From NCBI GenBank assembly GCA_014084085.1, contig NPFB01000140.1, forward strand, positions 1-54,556: a stretch of DNA of 54,556 bases, given 5' to 3'. The notes below the pieces were generated by a model that made no database searches, was not told the origin of the DNA, and worked only from the letters and a program-made list of their open reading frames with translations. Positions 19,052-28,800 of the stretch are shown here, one piece after another (within the stretch, counting starts at the first letter, position 1; each line of letters begins with the position of its first letter). The DNA comes from Hondaea fermentalgiana (taxonomy: Eukaryota; Sar; Bigyra; Thraustochytrida; Thraustochytriidae). Position numbers and translations under genes: made by a program.

Positions 19052-20272
19052 TCAATCATGCTGCTTCGTGTACTCAAAGGTACCATGTGGCGACTTGATG
19101 GTGAGCTTGCTGCCCGAGGCGCCCTCCTCCAGCGCTTCGACACGACCAACGACCTGCGCATGGACATTGAACGACTTTGAAATGGCAATGATGCTCTCGG
19201 CAACAGCTTCGTCAACGTAGAGCTCGAGACGATGACCCATGTTGAAAACCTTGTACATTTCCTTCCAGTCCGTTCCGGAGCACTCGTGGATGATGCGAAA
19301 GAGCGGCGGGATCTCCAGCAAGTCATCCTTGATCGCGTGGCATCCCTCGCGAAGAAAGTGCAGAATCTTGGTTTGGGCTCCACCACTGCAATGAATGATG
19401 CCCTTGATGGCGCTGCGCTCGACCTCGGCGAGAACCTTTTTCAGAATGGGCGCGTAGGTGCGCGTGGGCGAGAGAACCAGCTTGCCGGCAGGCACAGTGG
19501 TGCCAGCCTCGTCGATGACCACCGGCTCCGTGAGACCGTACTTGCCGCTGTAGACGAGGTCCTCTGGGGTAGCCGGGTCAAAGCTCTCCGGGTACTTGGC
19601 AACAAGCTCCTTGTTAAAGACGTCGTGACGCGCGGAAGTGAGTCCGTTCGATCCCATGCCACCGTTGTACTCGGTCTCGTACGTAGCCTGGCCGTACGAG
19701 GAGAGACCCACGATGACGTTGCCGGCGCAAATGTTGCCATTGTCAATGACCTTGTTAAGCGGCATGCGCGTCACAACGGTGGAGTCCACGATCACGGAGC
19801 GCACAAGGTCGCCGACGTCAGCAGTCTCACCACCCGAGAGCACGGTGTCAATGCCCTCCTTTCTCATTTCTGCCAGGAAATCCTCCGTGCCCTGGATCAG
19901 CGCCGAGACGACCTCGCCGGGAACCAGGTTCTTGTTGCGGTTGATGATGGAGGAGAGCATGATCTTGTCGTCGATAGCACCGCAGCACGCGACATCGTCA
20001 AGGTTCATGACGATGGCGTCCTGGGCAATGCCCTTCCACACCGAGAGGTCTCCGGTCTCCTTCCAGTACATGTACGCGAGCGAGGACTTGGTTCCGGCGC
20101 CGTCAGCGTGCATGATGAGCCCGTAGTCTTCCGAGGCGAGGTCCGGAACGATCTTGCAAAACGCCTTGGGGAAGAGGCCCTTGTCTACATTCTTGATGGC
20201 GTTGTGCACGTCCTCCTTGTCCGCGCTCACGCCCCGCGCCGCGTACCGCTGCGCGCCCGCGCTTTCCGCCAT
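19052..20272 (-). CDS. purM: Phosphoribosylformylglycinamidine cyclo-ligase (AIR synthetase), stand-alone
   Basis: The start MAESAGAQRY (ATG at 20272) gives 406 residues. The frame is open 74 codons further (to 20494), but that extension is Arg-rich low complexity and overlaps a minisatellite; a cryptic targeting peptide cannot be excluded. The enzyme makes aminoimidazole ribotide from FGAM and ATP, step five of purine synthesis. Family marks are RGVSADKEDVHNAIKNVDKG, MHADGAGTKSSLAYMYW, SGGETADVGDLVRS, ATYETEYNGGMGSNGLTSA, HCSGGAQTKILHF and KVFNMGHRLELYV. These, and the length near 400, match the long Bacteroidetes-type PurM more than the approximately 340-residue Escherichia/plant type. Animals and fungi carry this activity inside multifunctional proteins; here no GARS or GART domain is attached. 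It is head-to-head with CSN5. Confidence 0.95.
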   Translation of the reverse strand: MAESAGAQRYAARGVSADKEDVHNAIKNVDKGLFPKAFCKIVPDLASEDYGLIMHADGAGTKSSLAYMYWKETGDLSVWKGIAQDAIVMNLDDVACCGAIDDKIMLSSIINRNKNLVPGEVVSALIQGTEDFLAEMRKEGIDTVLSGGETADVGDLVRSVIVDSTVVTRMPLNKVIDNGNICAGNVIVGLSSYGQATYETEYNGGMGSNGLTSARHDVFNKELVAKYPESFDPATPEDLVYSGKYGLTEPVVIDEAGTTVPAGKLVLSPTRTYAPILKKVLAEVERSAIKGIIHCSGGAQTKILHFLREGCHAIKDDLLEIPPLFRIIHECSGTDWKEMYKVFNMGHRLELYVDEAVAESIIAISKSFNVHAQVVGRVEALEEGASGSKLTIKSPHGTFEYTKQHD

Positions 20273-20461
20273 CTTTCCTTCCCGCTGCTCCTCCTCCGCA
20301 GTCTTCCCGGGCTGCGCCGACCGCAGCTCGCCGACCCGCCGCGCCCGCGCCCTGCCGCGCCCCGTCTGCTGCGCCCTGCACGCCCGCGCTCTCCGCTGCC
20401 GCTCCCGTTTGCACGGAACCACCCAGTCTCGTCGTTGGTTGGCCGCCGCCTTCGTCGGAGA

Positions 20462-20596
20462 CACTAGACAGACGAACACTAGACAGACAGACACTAGACA
20501 GACAGACAGCAGCAGACAGACAGACAGAGTCAGACACTAGACAGACAGTCACTAGACAGACACTAGGCCTAGACAGACAGACACAGACAGGCAGCA
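20462..20596. repeat. ACTAGACAGACAG-type minisatellite
   Basis: Irregular tandem copies combine cactag with 2-4 agac units. At least six CACTAG elements are present, separated by variable AGAC runs. It lies about 190-325 bp upstream of the purM start codon. Confidence 0.88.
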
Positions 20597-20915
20597 GGGG
20601 CACAACGCCTCTCGCGCTGCGTACACGCGGCGTAGGAGGGCCTAGGCGCAGGGTGTTGCATGTGTGCCCTGCGCAGGAGGCCACGGAGGAGCTGCATGGA
20701 TGGACTCGGTCGGTCGGGACGCGGAGAGGGAGAAGCCCGGCGCTTCAGCTCGCGATCGCGAGTCTGCTTGCCGTGCAGGTGTATACGGCCAAGCAAGACG
20801 CGAGCCAGATGTATTGGGTGCAGGCAGAATGCTTCTCGAGGCCATGGCTGGGGCCGTCGAATCGTGAAAAAATGAACCCTGCGTTTTTTAGAGGCCATCG
20901 TGGATGCTCTGCTGC

Positions 20916-20922
20916 TATAAGG
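20916..20922 (+). promoter_or_regulatory. TATA-like element of CSN5
   Basis: TATAAGG lies 117 bp upstream of the CSN5 ATG in an AT-rich stretch. Similar elements lie 119-120 bp upstream of ARL1 and the 660-aa gene, which raises confidence. Confidence 0.5.
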
Positions 20923-21032
20923 CCTAGCCAAAAAAATAAATAAAATTATTTTTTAGTAATAAAAAGAAAGTTTTGGAGCAAACGCAAACAAGCAAAGTAT
21001 CTTTCGCTTGTTCGCTCGGCAGCGACGCGAAG

Positions 21033-22612
21033 ATGGCGGGGGCTGGCAGCGGGGCTGGCGCAGGCGCAGGCGCGGGCGGCAACGGAGGCGCAGGTGGCGT
21101 GGCCGCGGCAAGAGAAGCAGATGTCTTTTTGCGGTACGACGAGGCCTCCGTGGCGAAGCTGCGCGACGAAAAGCCGTGGATGCAAGAGTAAGTTGAGGTT
21201 CGGAGCGGCCCACCACGGCTTGTCTCGTCTCGTCTCGTCTCGTCTCGTCTCGTCTCGTCTCGTCTCGTCTCGTCTCGGCGAGTTTGACTGTCGTCGATCA
21301 CCTTGCACATCGCGCAAAGCCAGACGTCGCAGAAATCATCCAGCCTTCGCTTGGTCGAGAACTAACGTGTACTCGTGAAACAAATGATCGCAGCGCGAGA
21401 TATTTCAAAGATGTTCGCGTCTCCGCGTGTGCGGCAATGAAGATGATGGCTCATGCTGTTTCAGGCGTTGAAAAGGGCATGAACGCCGGCGGAAGGCCCG
21501 TCGAAGTGATGGGTCTCATGCTCGGGCACCTCTGCCCAGAAAGCCCAGAAACACTCGTGGTGAGCGACTGTTTTGCGCTCCCCATCGAGGGCGCCGAGAC
21601 GCGCGTTCTCGCCGATGACCAAGAGGTCATTAACTTCATGATCGGCCTTGGCGAGTCCCTCGAGAAAACGCGACAGGAGCGCTTCATGGGCTGGTACCAC
21701 AGCCACCCCTTTGATGTCGAAGTTCATTCGCATTGCTTTATGTCTTCCACAGATATTTCCACGCAGCTAGGCTGGCAACGCGCCGAAGATCGTAACGGGA
21801 ACCCGTGGCTGGCCATTGTCATCGACCCCCTTCGCTCGCTCGCCAAGGGGCGACCCGAGATGGGCGCCTTTCGTGCTTACCCGCCCGAGTACACTGCCCC
21901 TGCGAACGAGCTGCCTGACGGCACGACTGAAACGGACGACAAGGCTAGAATCGAGAGATGGGGTGCTGCATGGAACCGCTATCACGCTCTCGAGGTCAAA
22001 TTTTTCATGAGCTCTCTCAGCGCCAACGTTCTCGGTCTCATCTCCAAGAACTTTCTCTGGATGAGTGCCATTTCGTCGACACCCACCATTGAAAAGGAGT
22101 ACCGTGATCGCTTTGCGGAGCGCGTGAATGGAGTTCAGACAAAGCTCGACAAGGCTCTACCGATGCTCAAGGCTGGCCGCGGTAATCACCTTGGCGACCT
22201 TGGTCTCGTCTCAAGGAGTCTTGGCGGCAACGCCTCTCTCGCCGGCACCACCCCCTCACTCGTTGATCTCGACCTTGGCATGGGGACGGGGGCTACCCAA
22301 GGTGCATCCTCAGAGCGTGCCGAGGGTGCTCGCGGGAACCCCGATGTTGACATGCAAGTCTCGGCCGCTGCTGCTGCCGCAGGTAGCGGGTCTGCTCGCA
22401 ACTCGAACCAATCGCAAATCGACAAAACCATTCAGGCCGCAAGCGATCTCTCGATGGAACAGATTCAAACGCAGCTTAGCCAAATATCGAAACACCTTCT
22501 CTTCGCGGCCGTGCCAGGGACCACGCGTTCATCTTCATCTACGTCAGCGCAAACTTTGAGCGGACCAGGCGCGACGGCGCCGGCTGCGCCAGCAACCGCT
22601 CCACCGCCCTAA
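21033..22612 (+). CDS. CSN5: COP9 signalosome subunit 5 (JAB1/CSN5 deneddylase), two exons
   Basis: Exons 21033-21187 and 21394-22612 join to 457 residues. The junction GA|C gives a continuous DEKPWMQDARYFKDVRVSACAAMKM, matching the CSN5 N-terminus. A Gly/Ala-rich leader covers residues 2-25. The MPN+ domain follows: catalytic-type Glu89 (VEVMGLM), then YHSHPF with His154 and His156, Ser169 and Asp172 (SSTDISTQ). The usual JAMM spacing is HxH-x7-SxxD; here 12 residues separate His156 from Ser169, and the insert holds a second HSH (163-165). All four metal or catalytic residues are present, so the enzyme should be active. It is the zinc metalloprotease of the COP9 signalosome and removes NEDD8 from cullins. 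The C-terminal half (KFFMSSLSANVLGLISKNF) fits CSN5 rather than RPN11. The tail from about 330 is low complexity. Confidence 0.95.
21188..21393 (+). other. Intron of CSN5
   Basis: The donor is GTAAGT at 21188 and the acceptor CAG ends at 21393; length is 206 bp. It joins codon 52 in phase 2. More than a quarter of its length is the (GTCTC)11 array. Confidence 0.93.
21222..21276. repeat. (GTCTC)11 pentanucleotide array inside the CSN5 intron
   Basis: Eleven perfect units begin about 34 bp after the splice donor. Confidence 0.95.
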
Positions 22613-22865
22613 GCGCGCGCGCGCGCTCTCTCACTCTCTCCTTCTCTTTCTTTTCTAATTATCTAGCTTGAATGGACTCTCGACTCGACGCGATTTGGGA
22701 AACTTCCTTCCAGTCATAATGTCAAGTCTATTCCATCGATCTAGTCCGTCGAATTGGAGTTGGTCAGGGCGTCAAAGCGAGGGTAAAAGCACGAAACTTG
22801 TATCTATCTTTTGTGTGTATGTAGGGGAAGCAATCTAATGGGTATCTTCTATCAGTGCTCTGGGT

Positions 22866-25800
22866 TTAGTCATCCGTGGATGCCAAAAGGGCCACACCAC
22901 CACGGATAAAGGTGTCTTGCGTCTTCGTTTCGTCAATGGGCACCGAGATGAGCATGATAAAGTTTGTCGAATGACCTGTGGTTGACAAGATACCTCGACG
23001 CTCGCTTGTACGGTAGCAAGGTGCCTCATAGACGTGGCTCTTCTTCATGTCATCCTTCTTGCAAGGTTGGAAAAGCATCATCGGTGCAGGAGAAATAAGC
23101 ACCTTCGGTAAGGACTCCGTAAGGATCATGCGCTCCTTGCAAAATCTTGCGCCATCGATAAAGAGACCATAGACGATCACTCCATCCTCGGGCGGTTCCG
23201 TCACTTCGTGCGGGTCTTGGCTGAGCATGATAAACTCAAAGTCAATCGTATCGATTTCGAGGCCATATTTACGGGCAAAGTTCTGCAGAGAGCCCGTTAA
23301 AAACGCCTGCGTAAAGTAGAAGCCGCTGATCCAAAACGTGGGTGGCGGGAGACCATTCTCATCGTCGAGCCACTTTTGGAAAAAGTCAAGGCGCCCAAGC
23401 AAGTCCGAGACGTATCCAGCGAGCGGCTTGAGTGATGGGTAGCTGCTTGCGAGCCACTTTTTGGGCACGAGACCAAAGAGCAAAGCCTGTGCAACCTTTT
23501 CGAGTTCCTCGCTCATCACCACGAGGCCGCGCACAGCCTTCTTTACCTCTTTTAGGCTGTTGACCACGCAGTTGATGAGATTATTGAAGCGGGAAAGTTC
23601 TTGGCAAAGAACCGTATTCATCGACTGCTCCCAGCGGACGGGATACTTGAGTTCCGCAAGCTCCATGTTGTACGTCGCGGGCATCTTTTCGAGAATACTG
23701 TCGGCAATCGAGAAAATGGTGTCTTCGTCACTCATCGGCCCGCTTGCTGCGGGAGTGGCATCCTCGTCTTCCTTCTTTTCTACCTCCGCCTTGTCCTTCT
23801 CTTCATCATCTCCAGCTTTTTCTTCTTCTTCTTCTTCTTCGCCGCCGGCTTGCTCCGCCTTTTGACAAAGCAGAAGGCTGTTGAAGAGAAGGTTTGTTTC
23901 GCCAATACCCTTGGTAATTGCTGCGTTTTCGTGCAGGCCAAAGACATCGGGTTTGTCGGCGAGAGGCAGCTTTTCAATGTAAGAGAGATATCCCTGATGA
24001 TCTGTGTCCTCCGGCATCACATACGCTCCGCTTGGAGAGAACTGGTAGCCGTCTTCCAACACGCCATCATTGTAAAACAAATTTAGGATGCTCATCAAGC
24101 AACGACGGTCCTTGTCGTCCGTGACGCGACCGCCGTAGTTACATTGGCCACACGTGTACCGCAGTGCTGCAAATGGAAGCTGATCGTAGAGATCGAGAAA
24201 CTCGGCAAGCTGTCGCGTTGAAATGATGCGGTCACTCTCACTGAATTCGTACGGAACGTTGTATCCGGAAGGCCCGAACTTGACACGCTCTTGAACAATG
24301 GCGTGGAAGAAGGAAAGACTGAAGAGCAACTTTCGCCACTCCACAGGCCGGGATACAACCATGTCCATGAAGCCGGGCTCTGCAATGGGATCCTGCAGAT
24401 AGCTACTCAAAATGTTCGCGCGCAAGCCGCGAGGAGGCTCGAGCGTCATTTTCACACTGTTCTGCAAAATGGAAACCGGAAAGTCATCCGTTGGATACGT
24501 CGTACACCAGAGGCGGTATTGGCGGTTGCACGTGGCCTCCGAAGTAAGCTCGACAATGCGCTCCAGCGCAGGCATCCACGAGACGGCCAGATGGCAGTTT
24601 TGCAAAACGACCCAAATCTTCTCGTTCTCAGCACCCTGAGCCTTTTCAATCATTGCCTCTGCCTTGATACCCTGTCCTTGGCCGAGCGAGATCGATTCGA
24701 CACGGGCGTGAATCTCTTCACTCAGCTTGATGATCGCCGACATCGGATCAGAACCGGCAGAAAGAACAAAGACCAATGGCGTCAAGTATGATGCATCGCT
24801 GTAGCAGGCACCGAGATTGAAGCTCGGGGGCTTGACAAAACGATCGCCCATTTTCTCAATCACAAAGTCCTGCACGGCCAGACTCACCTTGTCTGGACGC
24901 AGGCACCGCAGCACAAGCATTTTTTGAAAGGAAGACATTTTGTCCTCCCACGTGTCCGGCAATGGCATTTGGTGCGCGTCGGCGGCATCGTAAATGGCCT
25001 GGAAACCGGACTTGAAGGCTGCCATGGATTCGCGGAGACCAGAAAATGCTGGCAGGTCGGCAAGTCGGCAAATTTCACCCCAGCCCTTCTCACCGAGCCA
25101 CTCTGGGCACGGGTTGGGGTAAGGGTTGTCCGTAGCCACGCCACCGGTGAGGAGAAAGAGCCACTCTTGCCCGTTGATCTCGTTGCGACCAAAGAGGATT
25201 CGCACACATAAAAGAAAGCTAAAGAGGAGCTTGTCCTTTTCAAGCAGACTCCGGCACACGTTGCAGTACAGTGTGTACGTAAAGAACTCATTGAGAATAT
25301 CGAGGCGTTTCTCGAGGTCATCGCAAGGCTCCGAGTCGTCGATCGCCTTGAGAAAAAGATTTCCAAACCATTCGAGCGAGTACTGATAGGTTGGCTCAAT
25401 ATTGGCCAAGTCTGCAATGCAAAAGTAGAGGATCTGGGCGTGGTATGCCACTGGAACGTAACCCGCGCGCACTTCGTCAATCTTCTTTTCGGTGACCACT
25501 GCCACTGCTTGCTTCTCTTTGATATCATCTGCCAGCACTTTACTCGACTTGAGCGTTTCAATGGCGCTTTCATCCTCGAGAATATTACCCGAGGATGACG
25601 AAAGAATCTGAAGAATCTCGTCTTCGCACTGCTTGAGCTTGGCTGCATTGTTGGCACCATCTACGATCAGGCGCTCCTTCTCTGCAGCAAGCTCAGGCTG
25701 CTCTGCTTTTACCACCTTGGCAAGCATTTGGTCCTGCAGGCCTGCAGGAGTAATCATAAAGTTCAGCAGGGTCACCTTCACCGCAACCTCGGGCAAATAG

Positions 25801-28800
25801 TGAGGATTGCGCAATTTGGTCGTAATGTAGAAGCGAAAGCTATCCGAATACTCGACAACGCTGTCTCCGAGGCGAATACACTGCACACCGCCTTGCTTAA
25901 AGGTCGCTTTTTGCAGCAAAGGCTCGAACGAAGGGTCGATTTCCTCGTAAATATTCTCAAGAAGAACTGGACTGCCAAATTGCACAGCATTCTCCACGGT
26001 ACGCATGTAGTTCGGGTCGCTTAGCTTGATAACTTTGAGACCGTTCTCCCCCTCGAGGTTACGAATCCACTTGTTCGCCTGACCCTGAGGATCGATCATC
26101 AAAGGCCAGCGTCGCGAATTGAACAGGACAATGGCGTTGTCGACGCTGAAGGCATCTGTAGGCAGGCCGTTTACATTCCACGATCGCACCGTGACAGGGT
26201 CTCCAAGTGTCTGGAACAAAGACGGGTCGTCCTTGCTGGGGATCTTCTTTTCGCGGCACAACGTGGTCCAGCGCTCGACAACGTCATCGCGATACTCGGC
26301 CGTGAATGCACCCAGGTAGGCGATAACGCCGGCGGAGATGAGTACATTACCCGTGAGAAGCACGTATTCATCCTTGAGATCCGCGACATTCTGTGTCCAG
26401 CGAACTTTCTCTCCGCCAAGACCGTCAATGAGCTGCTTGGCACGGACAAGCTTTTTCTCGCAAAGGTCCACGTCAGACTCAAGCTTGTCCTTCTTCTGTT
26501 TGGCTTCCTCGAGGTTGGTCTCGAGAGCAGCGAGATCATCCACCACAGTCTGCAACTCAGCCTTCTTCTGGTTCAGCTTGTCCATCGTTTCCGAAAGCGT
26601 GGCCTCGGTTTCCTTGAGCTTGGCCTTCTTCGGCGCCACGACCTTGGCGACTTTGTCGTACGACTCCATTGCGCGAACCCACTTACAGAGACCAAAAGCG
26701 GCCACCGAAGCTTGCTTGATCTTGGAGGGTTCAAAGTCGGGGTTGTTGACGTACTTGGCACGTAGGATCGCAATGACCTTTTCGCTAATGTTGTCCTTGT
26801 CGTAATCCTTGAGTCTCTGCAAAAATTTGGGATCACCCAAGAGATGCTTCTTTGAGGGACCCCAATAATCCTCAATCTTTTTGGTCGGATCGTTCGGGTC
26901 CTTGATGCGCTCTGACTTGACGCCCATCATCTGGCACACCGCGCTCATGACGAGCACCACACCTGCGGGCGGCGTCTTCATCGCCTTCACCTCGGTAATA
27001 TCTCCGGGCTTGAGCGTATCGAGAGCCTTCATAGCGTCCTCAAGCAGCGGGACGGCTTCGGCGAGGTCGTTCTCGCACTCCTGCTTCATTGCGGAACACT
27101 CATCGGCTTGAACCTGGACAATGGCGGCCTCTTCACTCACAGTCTTTTTCATGGCTTCTACGCCAGGAAGTTTTTGCTCAATCACTGCCATGAGTTCGTT
27201 CGTCTCCTTTTTGGACTTTTCAAGAACGGGAATCAAATCTGTCAGTTCCTGCTGCATGGTTCCGACCTGCTCCGCAGCAAAAGCGAGTTTTTCGAGACCA
27301 ATCTCGTACCGACGACGTTGACCATTGACATGGTCACGGCACGATGCCAAGGAACCCTTGAAGCTGCGGATGAGCTCCAAATAAGACGTTGGGGTCACGT
27401 AATTGATGCGTCGGAGCTCGTTTCGCATGCGCTCGCTCAAGTCCGAAATGGATAGGTGCATGTACTGGCACGTGTCCACAATCTCTTCGCGCACATCGGC
27501 GTCCAATTCGACGCTACCCAAAAAGGTACGTGCCACAGCAACGAGAGCGTCCTTGGGCCAGGCAAAGAACCAGTCAATCGTGCAGCAGTTCACCAGACTC
27601 GGGAACTTGCGCAGGCGATCGCGGAATGCGCTGCCGATAGGACTGAACGCCAGAACCACGTGCAGGCGGGATCGCACGCGGTCGATGAACATGCGCCACA
27701 ACTCGTTGAGCGACGCGTCCTTGATGCCAAGCTCCTTGACAATCTTTTGCATGCGGTCCAAGATTTCCATTCGCACGTCGAGCGGAAACAGATTCGGCAC
27801 CTCACCAGTGTTCAGCATGCAATTGATATCCTCGATAAAGCTCTCGTACTTGATCTGAGTGTCACAAAAGAGAAACACCATCGGCTTGCTGCCGGTACCA
27901 GCGCCCTTGAGGACCTCTTGAAGATCCTCACGCCACTCCACCTCGGTGTAATTCTTGGCGAGCTCGACCTGAATTAGAGAATAGTCGGCCACAAAGGCCG
28001 CCAGACGGGTGAGCGACTGACGTCCACTACCACCGACGCCAACGAGAAGCAAGTTGCCACGCGGCATACCAAGGACACGCGCGATGCGAGAAATGTGCTC
28101 GATAGCAAAGACGAACATCACCAAATCCATGGGCGTCTTGCTCTCTGCGTTATACAGCTCGAGGTAATCTTGCATGAGCGGAACAAGCCCTGGAACATCG
28201 TTCACCTCAACATAAGGGCGTTTGGGATTGTCTGGGTTGGCGTAGCTTCCGAAGAAGAGCTTGCGTAGTGAATCAAGGACGGTCTCACCTTCGCCGCCCT
28301 CCGCGCCGCTCGTCGCATCTGCATCGTCATCGGCACGCAAGTGGCGCGTCGCCGCCGCGACGCCTCCTGGCTCATCAAGATGATCTGCAAGAGCCTCATC
28401 CAGGGCACTCACAAACCATTCCTGATCGTCGACGTCAATGAGGCGATCCATCATGACGCGACATGTTTCATGAATCCAGAGTCGCCGAAGCCCTGCGGCG
28501 TTAAAGTCATCCGAGCGGCTCACAAGCATGACGCCTTGTACAATGCGACTAAAGTCACGCAGATTAAAGGTGTAGTGCGACTTGAGCGGGGTGGGCAGCA
28601 AGTTCTCAATCGCTTGCGTGTACACTTGAAGGGTCGCATCGACGAGCCGCGTTGAGAGTCCAGCCACGTCTGCAGGCATGTCCTGTGCGCCCATGTGCCA
28701 CGAAAGAATCGTGTTGAAAATGAGTTTCATCGTGTCGCCGTCAAAGCTGGACACGCACAAAATGCTGAAATGACGCAACATTCGTGGTGTGATGTGGTTG

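Larger units (their letters stand above)
20273..21032. promoter_or_regulatory. Bidirectional upstream region of purM and CSN5
   Basis: 760 bp separate the two start codons. The purM side is GC-rich with an ACTAGACAGACAG minisatellite. The CSN5 side is AT-rich, with a TATA-like element. The motif AGGCCTA/TAGGCC occurs three times (about 20563, 20638 and 20920), the first as the perfect palindrome CTAGGCCTAG. Confidence 0.55.

Noticed and set aside
20273..20494. 74-residue N-terminal extension of PurM as a mitochondrial or plastid targeting peptide
   Set aside because: Arg-rich but overlaps the minisatellite and lacks a clear amphipathic helix or cleavage site; kept only as an open possibility.
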